Assembly (NCBI GenBank): GCA_007134625.1
Contig: SLKL01000034.1
Coordinates: 1 to 16,447 of the forward strand
Source: Saprospiraceae bacterium
GTDB taxonomy: Bacteria > Bacteroidota > Bacteroidia > Chitinophagales > Saprospiraceae
Direction: 5' to 3'
DNA length: 16,447 nt
Numbering within the stretch: the first letter of the stretch is position 1; every line of letters begins with the position of its first letter. Positions 5,621 to 13,240 of this stretch are shown here, piece by piece. The notes beneath the pieces are model-generated. The model had not been told where the DNA came from. It saw only the letters and a program-made list of their open reading frames with translations, and searched no databases. The translations under genes were made by a program, and so were the position numbers.

Positions 5621-8600
5621 ATGATGAAGTTTTTACGATCTTTAATTGTTCTTGTGTTTTCAATAACAATTTCATTCTCTGTTTATTGCAGTGACTATCT
5701 TGTTGACTTCAGGGTATTAGAACCAACTGAAGAGCAATATACTTTTCTGGAGGACAAATTTAGTGATTATTTGATACTTCAATTGGATCCAACAAGTTGG
5801 AGTGACACTTTGAAGAATGTAAATATTGAAATGAAGGTTGACTTCAAAGTAGGTCGAGAACATATTTTCAATATCACACTGGAGCCTTCAAGGATTCTTT
5901 CTTCTGATTATTTCATTACCCTTCAACATGAAGATGGTGAAACTGAAATCATTAGAAGAAATCGCAATATAGCTTTCAAGGGCTTCGCAAATGGAGATTT
6001 AGATAACATTATCCGCCTGACTGTTGATCACAATTTTGTATATGGTTATATACATATTGATGAAAAACGATTTTTTATTGAGCCTTTAAGGTTTATGACC
6101 GATGATGGATCGCAGGACTTATTTATCTTTTATGAGGCTGAGAGCATTCTGGAAACCATGCCTGAAAATTTTTGTGCAGCAGAGGAACTGGAAATAAATA
6201 GGAAGCAAATGATCAGACAAATGTGGATGGGTGAACAGCAAGCTGTTGAAGCAAGGTCTGATGATTGTTATGTATTGGATTACGCGATTGCGAGTGATTG
6301 GTTGATGTATGATAAATATGGTCAGGATGTTGATGAATTAGAAAATCGCAATATTGGTGTTACCAATAATGTACAAGGAAATTATACCGGTGAATTTGAA
6401 GCTGATATTCAATACAATATTGTGACGCAGTTTATTTCGACTTGTAGTACTTGTGATCCTTGGACTAGCAGCAATGAGGCAGGAACATTACTTTCATCTT
6501 TTAGAAGTTGGGGAAATGGTGGTGGTTTTGGTGTTAGTTTTGGAAACGGCTCTCTTTGGACTAACAGAAGCCTTGCCGGATCTACAATTGGTATTGCCTA
6601 TTTAAATGGTATTTGCAACAATAATAAATACAATGTAAATCAAGACTTTTCTACAAATCAGGATTTAATCAGGGTTCTTTTGGCACATGAATTAGGGCAC
6701 AATTGGAGTGCCACACATGATGCTGCCGGATCAAATACTATTATGGCACCATCTGTTAACAATACCAATAATTGGAGTAACCAATCATTTAATCAGATTA
6801 GTGGCTACATTGCTAACAGGGCTAATTTGCAAAATTGCTTAGAGGACTGTCCGCCTCCAGACCCCCCAGTTGCAGATTTCTTCATGAATATTGATGAAAT
6901 CTGTCCCGGTAATACCATACACTTTTACGATATTTCAGAAAATTCACCTACAGAATGGAACTGGAGTTTTCCTGGTGGAACACCCTCATTTTCAACAGAA
7001 AGGAATCCTTCTGTAACCTACAATCAAGAGGGTGTTTTTGATGTTTCGCTTACTGCCACAAATGTTAATGGATCCAATGAAGTTACTGTATTTGGTGCTG
7101 TTATAGTAAGTGGTAGTGATGGATACGATATCGTTTTATACGATGATTTTGATGATACCGGTTTAGATAATTGGACAGTTGATAATCCAGATAACGGTAT
7201 TACTTGGGTGTTAACTCAGGTATCCTATATGCCTTATGGTGATAGGGGAGTTGGCATTAATAATCATGGATATTTTAATACAGGACAAAAAGATGCTCTC
7301 ATTTCTCAGGAAATGGATTTTACCGGACGGGAAGAAATATTTCTGGAGTTGGAATATGCATACAGAAGACATAGTGCAACTAGAAGAGACTCATTAAATA
7401 TCTATCTTTCCTTTGATGGTGGTCAAACTTTCCCTGTAAAGGTTTTTGCTGATACTGAAAATGGGAATGGAAATTTTGCCACATTACCTCAATCGACAAA
7501 CTTTTTTACACCCCAAGAGGATTCAGATTGGTGTATCCAAGGTGGCTTTGGTAACAGTTGCCTTTTACTCGATATATCCCAATATAATGATCAGGAGTCC
7601 GTAGTGCTTAGGATTGAAAATGTTACAGGTCGGGGTAACAATATGTTTATTAACAGGGTAATGATTTATTCTACTTGCCAAATTACTGATCCGCCGACGG
7701 TTACCTTCGATGCCTGGCCTACTTTTGGGTGTGCTCCTTTAACTGTTGAATTTTTCGACAACTCCTTTGAGTTGCCAATAAGTTGGGATTGGGGTTTTCC
7801 CGGTGGTGATCCAATGCAGTCTAATGAACAAAACCCAATTGTTACTTATAATAATCAGGGTTCATTTGATGTTAGTCTGGAGGTTGCAAATATTGTTGGA
7901 TCATCAGAGCTTACGGTTCCCAATATGATCCTAGTAGATGATGTTCCAATGGTAGATTTTTCCTACGAAATAAATATTCTAGAGGTAAGTTTCTTTAATA
8001 ATTCTCAGAATGCAAACTCATATTTTTGGGAATTTGGTGATGGAAATGTTAGTGTTTTAGATAACCCCGTTCATACTTATGCGCTTGAAGGAGAATATGA
8101 AGTGCGTCTTTTTGCCTTCAATGATTGTGGAGAATCACAATTATTTCAATTTATTATTGTAGTTGATTATCCTGAGGCTGATTTTAGTGCAGCGGTGGAG
8201 GAAGGGTGTGCTCCTTTATCAGTTCAGTTTTTTAATGAATCGTCTCCAAATGTGACCGACCTTATTTGGAATTTTCCCGGAGGTAGTCCGTCCTCTTCTA
8301 CTTCTTTTAGCCCAAATGTCACCTATGCCGATGCGGGAACTTACGATGTAGAATTGATTGTATTTAATGACTCCGGTAGTGATACATTATTGAGAGAGGA
8401 TTTTATTACAGTATTTGACTTTCCTGAAGCTGAATTTAATGCAGAAATAGTTGGTGATTCTGTTTTCTTTGAAAATCTTTCTTCAACTCCGGCTGATTTT
8501 GATTGGGACTTTGGCGATGGAAATAGTTCTTCAGAATTTGAACCTGTCCATTCTTACGAAAGCGATGGTGAGTATGATATCATTCTAATTGTTAGTAATC

Positions 8601-10369
8601 TATGTGGGCAGGATACTACCTTTACAACATTAGAAGTTGTTTCACTGCCCGTTGCTGGCTTCTCTGTTTCTGATTCTCTTTTCTGTGCACCTGCAGAAGT
8701 AAACTTTGTAAATCAATCAACAAGTAATGTCGATAGTCTTCATTGGATTTTTGAAGGTGGTATACCAGAAATATCAAGTGAAGAAAACCCTACAGTGACT
8801 TATGATAGTCCTGGTTTTTTTGATGTTACACTCATTGTATTTGCTCCTGCCGGGACAGATACCTTGACTATGGAAGAGTTTGTAGAGATAAAGAATAGTC
8901 CTCTAGTTGTTGTGTCTTATTCTTCTTCCGAACGGTCTTTTCAGTTTGTGTCTGATTTAACTTTTACCAACGAAGTATTATGGGATTTTGGTGATGGCAA
9001 TCAGAGTTCTGAGGAAAATCCGGAACATACCTACAATGCTGATAATGATTATACTGTTGTTTTATATGCAATAAACGAGTGTGATACCACAATATGGCAA
9101 GATGTTGTGCAGGCTTACAGCTTGCCTGCTGCAGATATTGGTGCAGTCGATGCAGATGGAGATAGTGATTTGACTGATTGCGCTCCTTTTTTAGCCCATT
9201 TCACTGATAACTCTCAGGGAGTAGTGTTTGAAAGAGAGTGGATTTTCGAAGGGGGTTCGCCAGAAACTTCTGATAGTGATAGCGTATGGGTTGAATGGAG
9301 TGAATCAGGAATCTATTCTGTTACTTTGATTGTGTCTAACCCTGCAGGTTCTGATACGCTCGTTCTTGAAAGTTTGGTAGAAATCTTGCCTGTTCCGGTA
9401 GTTGATTTTGATTTTGAAGTGGATGACAGAGAGGTGTCTTTTATTCCAGATTTAGAGCATGCAGACGGTGTTGAATGGAATTTTGGTGATGGCTCACAAT
9501 CTACAGAAATGTCTCCAATATATACCTATGAAAATCACGGTATTTTCACAGTCAATCTGCTTGCATGGAACCAATGTGACACCGTAAGTATAAGTAAACA
9601 GGTGGCTGTAGGTGATTTTCCTTTATCTGATTTTACCGCATCATCTGAAAGAAAAGGTTGTGCACCCTTTACTGTGCAATTTGAAAACAACGTATTATCA
9701 AGTGTAGATGCATTTGAATGGACATTTGAGGGTGGTGAACCTGAAACCTCTAATGAACCCAATCCTGAAGTCACCTACCATGAACCCGGTGTATATTCGG
9801 TCTCTTTAAGGGTAGTCAATGCTCTGGGATCGAATACACTGGATAGGGCTGATTACATTGTCGTCGATACACCGGCAGTGGCTAACTTTGAATTTGTTGA
9901 AATAGAAACCGGTGTTTTTGAATTCAATAATTTATCTAGCCATGCTGATGAATTCCTGTGGGACTTTGGCGATGGAAATGAATCTGATTTGATCCATCCT
10001 GAACATGAGTACGCTGAAACTGGTATTTATATGGTCACTCTAATTGCTTCTAACTATTGCAGTCGAGATACTGTGGAGCTTGAAGTGAATTACACAGGTG
10101 TATCAGTGGTCGATTTTGAAGGAATGAACTTCACTTTATATCCTAATCCCACGACAGGTAATGTTGTATTAGAATATGAACGTATGAGTGCTAGTCAAAG
10201 ATTCAATGTTTTTAATTCCATAGGTCAACTTGTAAAAGGTGGTGAAATTCCTGCCGGCAGTGAAAGCCTGCAACTGAATTTTACGGAATACCCATCGGGT
10301 GTTTACCAAATAGTTATAAGCACTGAAAAAGGTAATGTTGTCTTGCCAATACAGGTATTTGGCAGATAA
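5621..10369 (+). CDS. Secreted M12B-like zinc metallopeptidase with 11 PKD domains and T9SS sorting domain
   Basis: A 1582-residue secreted protease. Order: signal peptide (1 to about 23, ending SVYCS); prodomain (about 24-210) with an ENFCA cysteine at C185; reprolysin-like catalytic domain (about 212-405) with LWTNRSLAGSTIGIAYLNG, zinc site HELGHNWSATHD (H356, E357, H360, H366) and Met-turn M375; PKD1 (about 413-497); a MAM/jelly-roll-like domain (about 502-686); PKD2-PKD11 (about 690-1495); T9SS type A sorting domain (about 1504-1582, LYPNPTTGNV, then VFNSIGQLV and YPSGVYQIVI). Catalytic residues are intact, so it is probably active on extracellular proteins after T9SS export and surface attachment or release. 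PKD domains are of two alternating types, each with one cysteine. ATGATG at 5621 offers two adjacent starts. An intrinsic terminator follows. The substrate is unknown. Confidence 0.9.
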   Translation: MMKFLRSLIVLVFSITISFSVYCSDYLVDFRVLEPTEEQYTFLEDKFSDYLILQLDPTSWSDTLKNVNIEMKVDFKVGREHIFNITLEPSRILSSDYFITLQHEDGETEIIRRNRNIAFKGFANGDLDNIIRLTVDHNFVYGYIHIDEKRFFIEPLRFMTDDGSQDLFIFYEAESILETMPENFCAAEELEINRKQMIRQMWMGEQQAVEARSDDCYVLDYAIASDWLMYDKYGQDVDELENRNIGVTNNVQGNYTGEFEADIQYNIVTQFISTCSTCDPWTSSNEAGTLLSSFRSWGNGGGFGVSFGNGSLWTNRSLAGSTIGIAYLNGICNNNKYNVNQDFSTNQDLIRVLLAHELGHNWSATHDAAGSNTIMAPSVNNTNNWSNQSFNQISGYIANRANLQNCLEDCPPPDPPVADFFMNIDEICPGNTIHFYDISENSPTEWNWSFPGGTPSFSTERNPSVTYNQEGVFDVSLTATNVNGSNEVTVFGAVIVSGSDGYDIVLYDDFDDTGLDNWTVDNPDNGITWVLTQVSYMPYGDRGVGINNHGYFNTGQKDALISQEMDFTGREEIFLELEYAYRRHSATRRDSLNIYLSFDGGQTFPVKVFADTENGNGNFATLPQSTNFFTPQEDSDWCIQGGFGNSCLLLDISQYNDQESVVLRIENVTGRGNNMFINRVMIYSTCQITDPPTVTFDAWPTFGCAPLTVEFFDNSFELPISWDWGFPGGDPMQSNEQNPIVTYNNQGSFDVSLEVANIVGSSELTVPNMILVDDVPMVDFSYEINILEVSFFNNSQNANSYFWEFGDGNVSVLDNPVHTYALEGEYEVRLFAFNDCGESQLFQFIIVVDYPEADFSAAVEEGCAPLSVQFFNESSPNVTDLIWNFPGGSPSSSTSFSPNVTYADAGTYDVELIVFNDSGSDTLLREDFITVFDFPEAEFNAEIVGDSVFFENLSSTPADFDWDFGDGNSSSEFEPVHSYESDGEYDIILIVSNLCGQDTTFTTLEVVSLPVAGFSVSDSLFCAPAEVNFVNQSTSNVDSLHWIFEGGIPEISSEENPTVTYDSPGFFDVTLIVFAPAGTDTLTMEEFVEIKNSPLVVVSYSSSERSFQFVSDLTFTNEVLWDFGDGNQSSEENPEHTYNADNDYTVVLYAINECDTTIWQDVVQAYSLPAADIGAVDADGDSDLTDCAPFLAHFTDNSQGVVFEREWIFEGGSPETSDSDSVWVEWSESGIYSVTLIVSNPAGSDTLVLESLVEILPVPVVDFDFEVDDREVSFIPDLEHADGVEWNFGDGSQSTEMSPIYTYENHGIFTVNLLAWNQCDTVSISKQVAVGDFPLSDFTASSERKGCAPFTVQFENNVLSSVDAFEWTFEGGEPETSNEPNPEVTYHEPGVYSVSLRVVNALGSNTLDRADYIVVDTPAVANFEFVEIETGVFEFNNLSSHADEFLWDFGDGNESDLIHPEHEYAETGIYMVTLIASNYCSRDTVELEVNYTGVSVVDFEGMNFTLYPNPTTGNVVLEYERMSASQRFNVFNSIGQLVKGGEIPAGSESLQLNFTEYPSGVYQIVISTEKGNVVLPIQVFGR
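7688..10108 (+). repeat. Coding superrepeat: five A-B pairs of PKD domains (period about 480 bp)
   Basis: Within the metallopeptidase gene, PKD2 to PKD11 alternate strictly. The A type (about 84-90 residues) starts with a CAP(L/F/A) motif and has a W-x-F-(P/E)-GG-x-P core. The B type (about 74-78 residues) has a canonical WxFGDGN or GDGS core and a late N-x-C motif. Pairs begin near residues 690, 850, 1010, 1169 and 1334, a period of about 160 residues. The copies are well diverged at the DNA level, so this is an old duplication, not a recent expansion. Confidence 0.75.
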
Positions 10370-10398
10370 ATAAAATCATAGAAACCAACTAAAATTAG

Positions 10399-10429
10399 AA
10401 AAGGGAGTCCACTTGGATTCCCTTTTTTT
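10399..10429 (+). terminator. Intrinsic terminator after the metallopeptidase gene
   Basis: AAAAGGGAGTCC (10399-10410), loop ACTT, then GGATTCCCTTTT (10415-10426) form a 12-bp stem with one G-U pair, continuing into a run of seven T (10423-10429). It sits 30 bases after the stop codon and insulates atpB from upstream transcription. The stem is nearly symmetric, but no gene enters from the right. Confidence 0.88.
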
Positions 10430-10493
10430 AGTGAATAAATCATCACTCCATTGTCATTTAGAAAAACCTTTTCCGAAATTAATGATTTTTTGA

Positions 10494-10523
10494 GTTGCAA
10501 TTAAATTTAAAATTATACCTTTG
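10494..10523 (+). promoter_or_regulatory. Promoter of the atpBEFHAG operon
   Basis: TACCTTTG (10516-10523) is a perfect -7 box, followed by CAGC. GTTG at 10494-10497 lies 18 bases upstream as the -33 box, the same variant as in the atpD promoter. Predicted transcription start is about 10529, leaving a leader of about 15 bases to the atpB ATG. No Shine-Dalgarno is visible. Confidence 0.72.
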
Positions 10524-10543
10524 CAGCGATTTTTAAAATCCAT

Positions 10544-11809
10544 ATGAAAATTAAATATATGTTGATGAGGAATTTCCTGTTTTCATTCATGTGTTTTGGA
10601 CTTGTTTTTTCTTCTGCAGGACTTTTTGCTGCTGAAGTTCAACAGGATGATCCTGATCCGGTTATCGAGACGCCTTTAGAAGATCTTGATGAAAAAGAGT
10701 TTGATCCGGGTGAAAAAGCGATTGGTCATATTGTTGATGCAAACGCCTTTCACATCGGCGGTAATTTGTTTTTTCATCTTCCGGTTATGCTATTCGTTCC
10801 CAATGAAGGATGGACTCTTTTAAGATCAACACGTCAATTCAAACCTGAAACTTACGGAGATGGTACAATAGCCATAAATCGTTTTGTTTTAAATCATGGT
10901 ACCGTATATAGAGTAATTGATAATTCCTTCCCTGATGGAAGAGTAGATATTGATGGGTTCACCAAGAGGGATGCAGAAAACAGATGTGGTGAAATCGTAC
11001 CTACTATTTTTGTTAAATATGGTGGACAAGAATATCAGGTAGAATGGAAGAGTACTATAGATGGTTGCTTTTTTGGTGGTTCAATTACCTCATATTACGA
11101 TTTTTCAATCACCAAGAATGTATTTTCTATGCTTTTGGTCTTCGGTTTTCTTACCTGGATGTTTTTGGTAGTAGCTAAAGCTTACAGGAAAAGAGACGGG
11201 AAAGCACCTAAAGGTTTCCAAAATTTCATGGAAACCATCATTGTTTTTATTCAGGACGATGTAGCAAAACCTTTCTTAGGTAAAAAATACGATCGGTTTT
11301 TACCGTTCCTATTGTGTATTTTCTTTTTTATACTAGCTTTAAACCTATTTGGTTTAATTCCATTTTTCCCTGGAAGTGCTAACGTTACCGGTAATTTGAC
11401 TGTTACTATGGTGTTGGCATTGTTTACATTTTTCACAGTAAATTTCGTCGGTAATAAACATTATTGGGAGCATATTTTTTGGATGCCGGGGATTCCTGCT
11501 CCAATTAAACTGATTCTAACTCCTGTAGAGTTTATAGGACTATTCATTAAGCCATTTACACTAATGCTACGTTTATCTGCAAGTATTACAGCAGGTCATA
11601 TTGTTATGGTAGCATTTGTGAGTTTGATATTCATATTCGGAGATTCTGGAGCCAATTTACAAGGTTCAATAATGGGTGCTGTTATGGCATTCCCCTTGAC
11701 CCTTTTTATGATGGGGATTGAATTGATCATTGCGTTGGTACAGGCATTCGTTTTTACAATACTTACAGCTTCTTACTTAGGAGCTGCAACTGAAGAAGCA
11801 CATCATTAA
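10544..11809 (+). CDS. atpB: F-ATPase subunit a
   Basis: Subunit a forms the two proton half-channels of Fo against the c-ring. The 421-residue product starts with a signal-peptide-like stretch (about 1-29, ending GLFAA) and an extracytoplasmic domain of roughly 160 residues before the first membrane helix (about 190). This long N-terminus is common in Bacteroidota. Core helices follow: ETIIVFIQDDVAKPFLG, FLPFLLCIFFFILALNLFGL, and LMLRLSASITAGHIV with the essential arginine R343 (E. coli R210 equivalent). The motif reads LRLSASITAGH where LRLFANITAGH or LRLFGNMYAG is usual, so the aromatic and asparagine after the arginine are both serine. The last helix is ELIIALVQAFVFTILTASYL. ATGs at residues 6 and 8 are alternative starts. 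First gene of the operon; atpE follows after 20 bases. No atpI/atpZ gene precedes it. Confidence 0.95.
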   Translation: MKIKYMLMRNFLFSFMCFGLVFSSAGLFAAEVQQDDPDPVIETPLEDLDEKEFDPGEKAIGHIVDANAFHIGGNLFFHLPVMLFVPNEGWTLLRSTRQFKPETYGDGTIAINRFVLNHGTVYRVIDNSFPDGRVDIDGFTKRDAENRCGEIVPTIFVKYGGQEYQVEWKSTIDGCFFGGSITSYYDFSITKNVFSMLLVFGFLTWMFLVVAKAYRKRDGKAPKGFQNFMETIIVFIQDDVAKPFLGKKYDRFLPFLLCIFFFILALNLFGLIPFFPGSANVTGNLTVTMVLALFTFFTVNFVGNKHYWEHIFWMPGIPAPIKLILTPVEFIGLFIKPFTLMLRLSASITAGHIVMVAFVSLIFIFGDSGANLQGSIMGAVMAFPLTLFMMGIELIIALVQAFVFTILTASYLGAATEEAHH

Positions 11810-11829
11810 TCACTAAATATTTTTTAATC

Positions 11830-12033
11830 ATGACTGGAACGTTAGTTTTTATTGGATTGTCTATCTCCGCCTTGGCTGCTGCGATTGGCATTGGTCACAT
11901 TGGTGGAAAAGCTATGGAAGCCATAGCAAGACAACCTGAAGCTGCAAATGACATCAGAGGTAATATGATTCTTATGGCTGCCTTCATCGAGGGTGCTGCA
12001 TTGATCTCTATGGTATTGATGTTAATTGCGTAG
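11830..12033 (+). CDS. atpE: F-ATPase subunit c (proteolipid)
   Basis: A 67-residue hairpin of two membrane helices; copies of it form the c-ring that rotates with proton passage. Helix 1 has the glycine-rich packing motif (AAAIGIGHIGG, about 17-26). The polar loop is RQPEA (34-38). Helix 2 carries the ion-binding carboxylate E54 in AAFIEGAAL. Residues typical of sodium-specific rings (glutamine in helix 1, E-S-T in helix 2) are not seen: position 55 is glycine, so proton use is expected. The protein is compact, with almost no N-terminal extension. A strong hairpin follows the stop codon and separates atpE from atpF, which may help produce more c than the other subunits. Confidence 0.96.
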   Translation: MTGTLVFIGLSISALAAAIGIGHIGGKAMEAIARQPEAANDIRGNMILMAAFIEGAALISMVLMLIA

Positions 12034-12050
12034 TTACATTACAAAAGTGT

Positions 12051-12080
12051 TGTGCCGGTAATCACCGGCACAGCCTTTTT
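12051..12080 (+). terminator. Hairpin with T-run between atpE and atpF (partial terminator or RNA stabiliser)
   Basis: TGTGCCGGT (12051-12059), loop AATC, then ACCGGCACA (12064-12072) form a perfect 9-bp GC-rich stem, extendable by a G-U and a G-C pair. Five T follow at 12076-12080, three bases after the stem. It has the form of an intrinsic terminator but lies inside the operon, 17 bases after the atpE stop. Since atpF, atpH, atpA and atpG have no evident promoter of their own, read-through must occur. I infer partial termination or 3'-end protection of an atpB-atpE transcript. Confidence 0.7.
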
Positions 12081-12104
12081 ATTTAAAATTAAAAACAATA
12101 ATTA

Positions 12105-12617
12105 ATGATATTTCTAGCTGAATTTACCGTATTTAGACCCGATCCGGGATTAGTAATCTGGACATCTATTATTTTCTTTACCTTTCTACTCATCATTGGT
12201 AAGTTTGCATTTAAACCTATAGTTACAGCTTTAAAGAGACGAGAGCATGATATTCAAAATGCTCTTGACGCTGCAAAGATTGCCAGAGCTGAAATGGAAA
12301 ACCTCAAAGAGGAAAATGAGGAACTTCTTGCAAAAGCAAGAGAGGAACGTACATTAATCATTAAAGAAGCCAAGGAAGCCAGAGATTACATGATTTCTGA
12401 AGCTAAGAAAAAGGCTAAAGAGGAGGCAGCAGTAATTGTACAGAATGCCAGAAATGATATTGAAAACCAGAAGATTGCTGCAATTAAAGAGTTGAAAAAT
12501 GAGGTGGCAGGAATGGCTGTGGATATTGCCGGTAAAGTGATTAAGCGAGAGCTAAGTTCAGATCAATCACAGAAAGAATATGTTAATAAGTTGATAGACG
12601 ATATCAAGTTGAATTAA
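12105..12617 (+). CDS. atpF: F-ATPase subunit b
   Basis: Subunit b is the peripheral stalk that holds the alpha/beta head against rotation. The 170-residue product has a short N-terminal segment (FRPDPGLVIWTSI), one membrane helix (about 14-32), the family motif KFAFKPIVTALKRRE (33-47), and then a long charged coiled-coil rich in Glu, Lys, Ala and Arg to about residue 150 (for example EARDYMISEAKKKAKEEA). The C-terminus (VDIAGKVIKRELSSDQSQKEYVNKLIDDI) is the delta-binding end typical of bacterial b. There is only one b gene, so a homodimer is expected. The 71-base gap from atpE is the longest in the operon and contains the hairpin. The start ATG at 12105 gives the expected N-terminus. Confidence 0.95.
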   Translation: MIFLAEFTVFRPDPGLVIWTSIIFFTFLLIIGKFAFKPIVTALKRREHDIQNALDAAKIARAEMENLKEENEELLAKAREERTLIIKEAKEARDYMISEAKKKAKEEAAVIVQNARNDIENQKIAAIKELKNEVAGMAVDIAGKVIKRELSSDQSQKEYVNKLIDDIKLN

Positions 12618-12644
12618 TTTCAATTTTCATCTTACAAAGTAATT

Positions 12645-13205
12645 ATGTCTAATTTCAGTGTCATCTCGCGTTATGCTAAAAGCCTTATTGAAATTGCAGA
12701 GGAGCGCAATTCAACGGATGCTGTAGTAGAGGACGTTAAAAATATAATTGAGGCCTTAAACAACAGAGATTTGTTTTTATTGGTAAAAAGTCCTGTTGTT
12801 AAGCCTTCAGTAAAGCAAAAAGTCATTGATCAGTTATTTAGTGGTAAAATATCAGAAATAACTTCAAAGTTTGTGGCTATTTTGATCAGGAAAGGAAGAG
12901 AAAAAATGCTTCCTGAAATTCTTGAAGGTGTTCTCGATCACTATCGAAACCTTAGGGGAATCACAAAGGTCAAGTTAATTACTGCCGTTCCTGCAGATCA
13001 GGATTTAATTGATAAATTAGTAACCGCCTTAACAAAGTCTCCGAGTATCAATGAGGTTGACTTAACAACTAAGGTTGCACCTGAATTGATTGGTGGAATG
13101 ATTATAGATTTTGGTGATCACCTGATTGATGCCAGTGTAAAACACGAATTAAACTTGATTAAAAAGCGCTTTTATTCAGCTCAGATTAAAGGAGCTATTT
13201 CTTAA
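12645..13205 (+). CDS. atpH: F-ATPase subunit delta
   Basis: Delta sits on top of F1 and joins it to the b dimer. The 186-residue product shows the N-terminal helical domain beginning ISRYAKSLIEIAEERN (equivalent to the common RYA-x-AL motif), the DLFLLVKSPVVKPSVKQKVI region, and the C-terminal domain with VKLITAVPADQDLIDKL and the signature APELIGGMIIDFGDHLIDASV, followed by KHELNLIKKRF. Length is normal. It is 27 bases after atpF and 35 before atpA. Its position between atpF and atpA is the standard bacterial order. No Shine-Dalgarno is visible. Confidence 0.95.
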   Translation: MSNFSVISRYAKSLIEIAEERNSTDAVVEDVKNIIEALNNRDLFLLVKSPVVKPSVKQKVIDQLFSGKISEITSKFVAILIRKGREKMLPEILEGVLDHYRNLRGITKVKLITAVPADQDLIDKLVTALTKSPSINEVDLTTKVAPELIGGMIIDFGDHLIDASVKHELNLIKKRFYSAQIKGAIS

Positions 13206-13240
13206 AAAACAATTTTAGAAAAATATAAAATTCATATACA

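Noticed and set aside
9535..9774. A 79-codon minus-strand frame inside the metallopeptidase gene
   Set aside because: It lies across PKD9-PKD10, which read cleanly on the plus strand; no promoter or family.
5621..10369. Recent expansion or assembly collapse of PKD repeats
   Set aside because: The ten domains are clearly diverged in DNA and protein, so misassembly of identical repeats is unlikely.
11830..12033. Sodium-dependent c-ring
   Set aside because: The residue after E54 is glycine and the helix-1 glutamine of sodium-binding rings is not evident, so a proton ring is the simpler reading.
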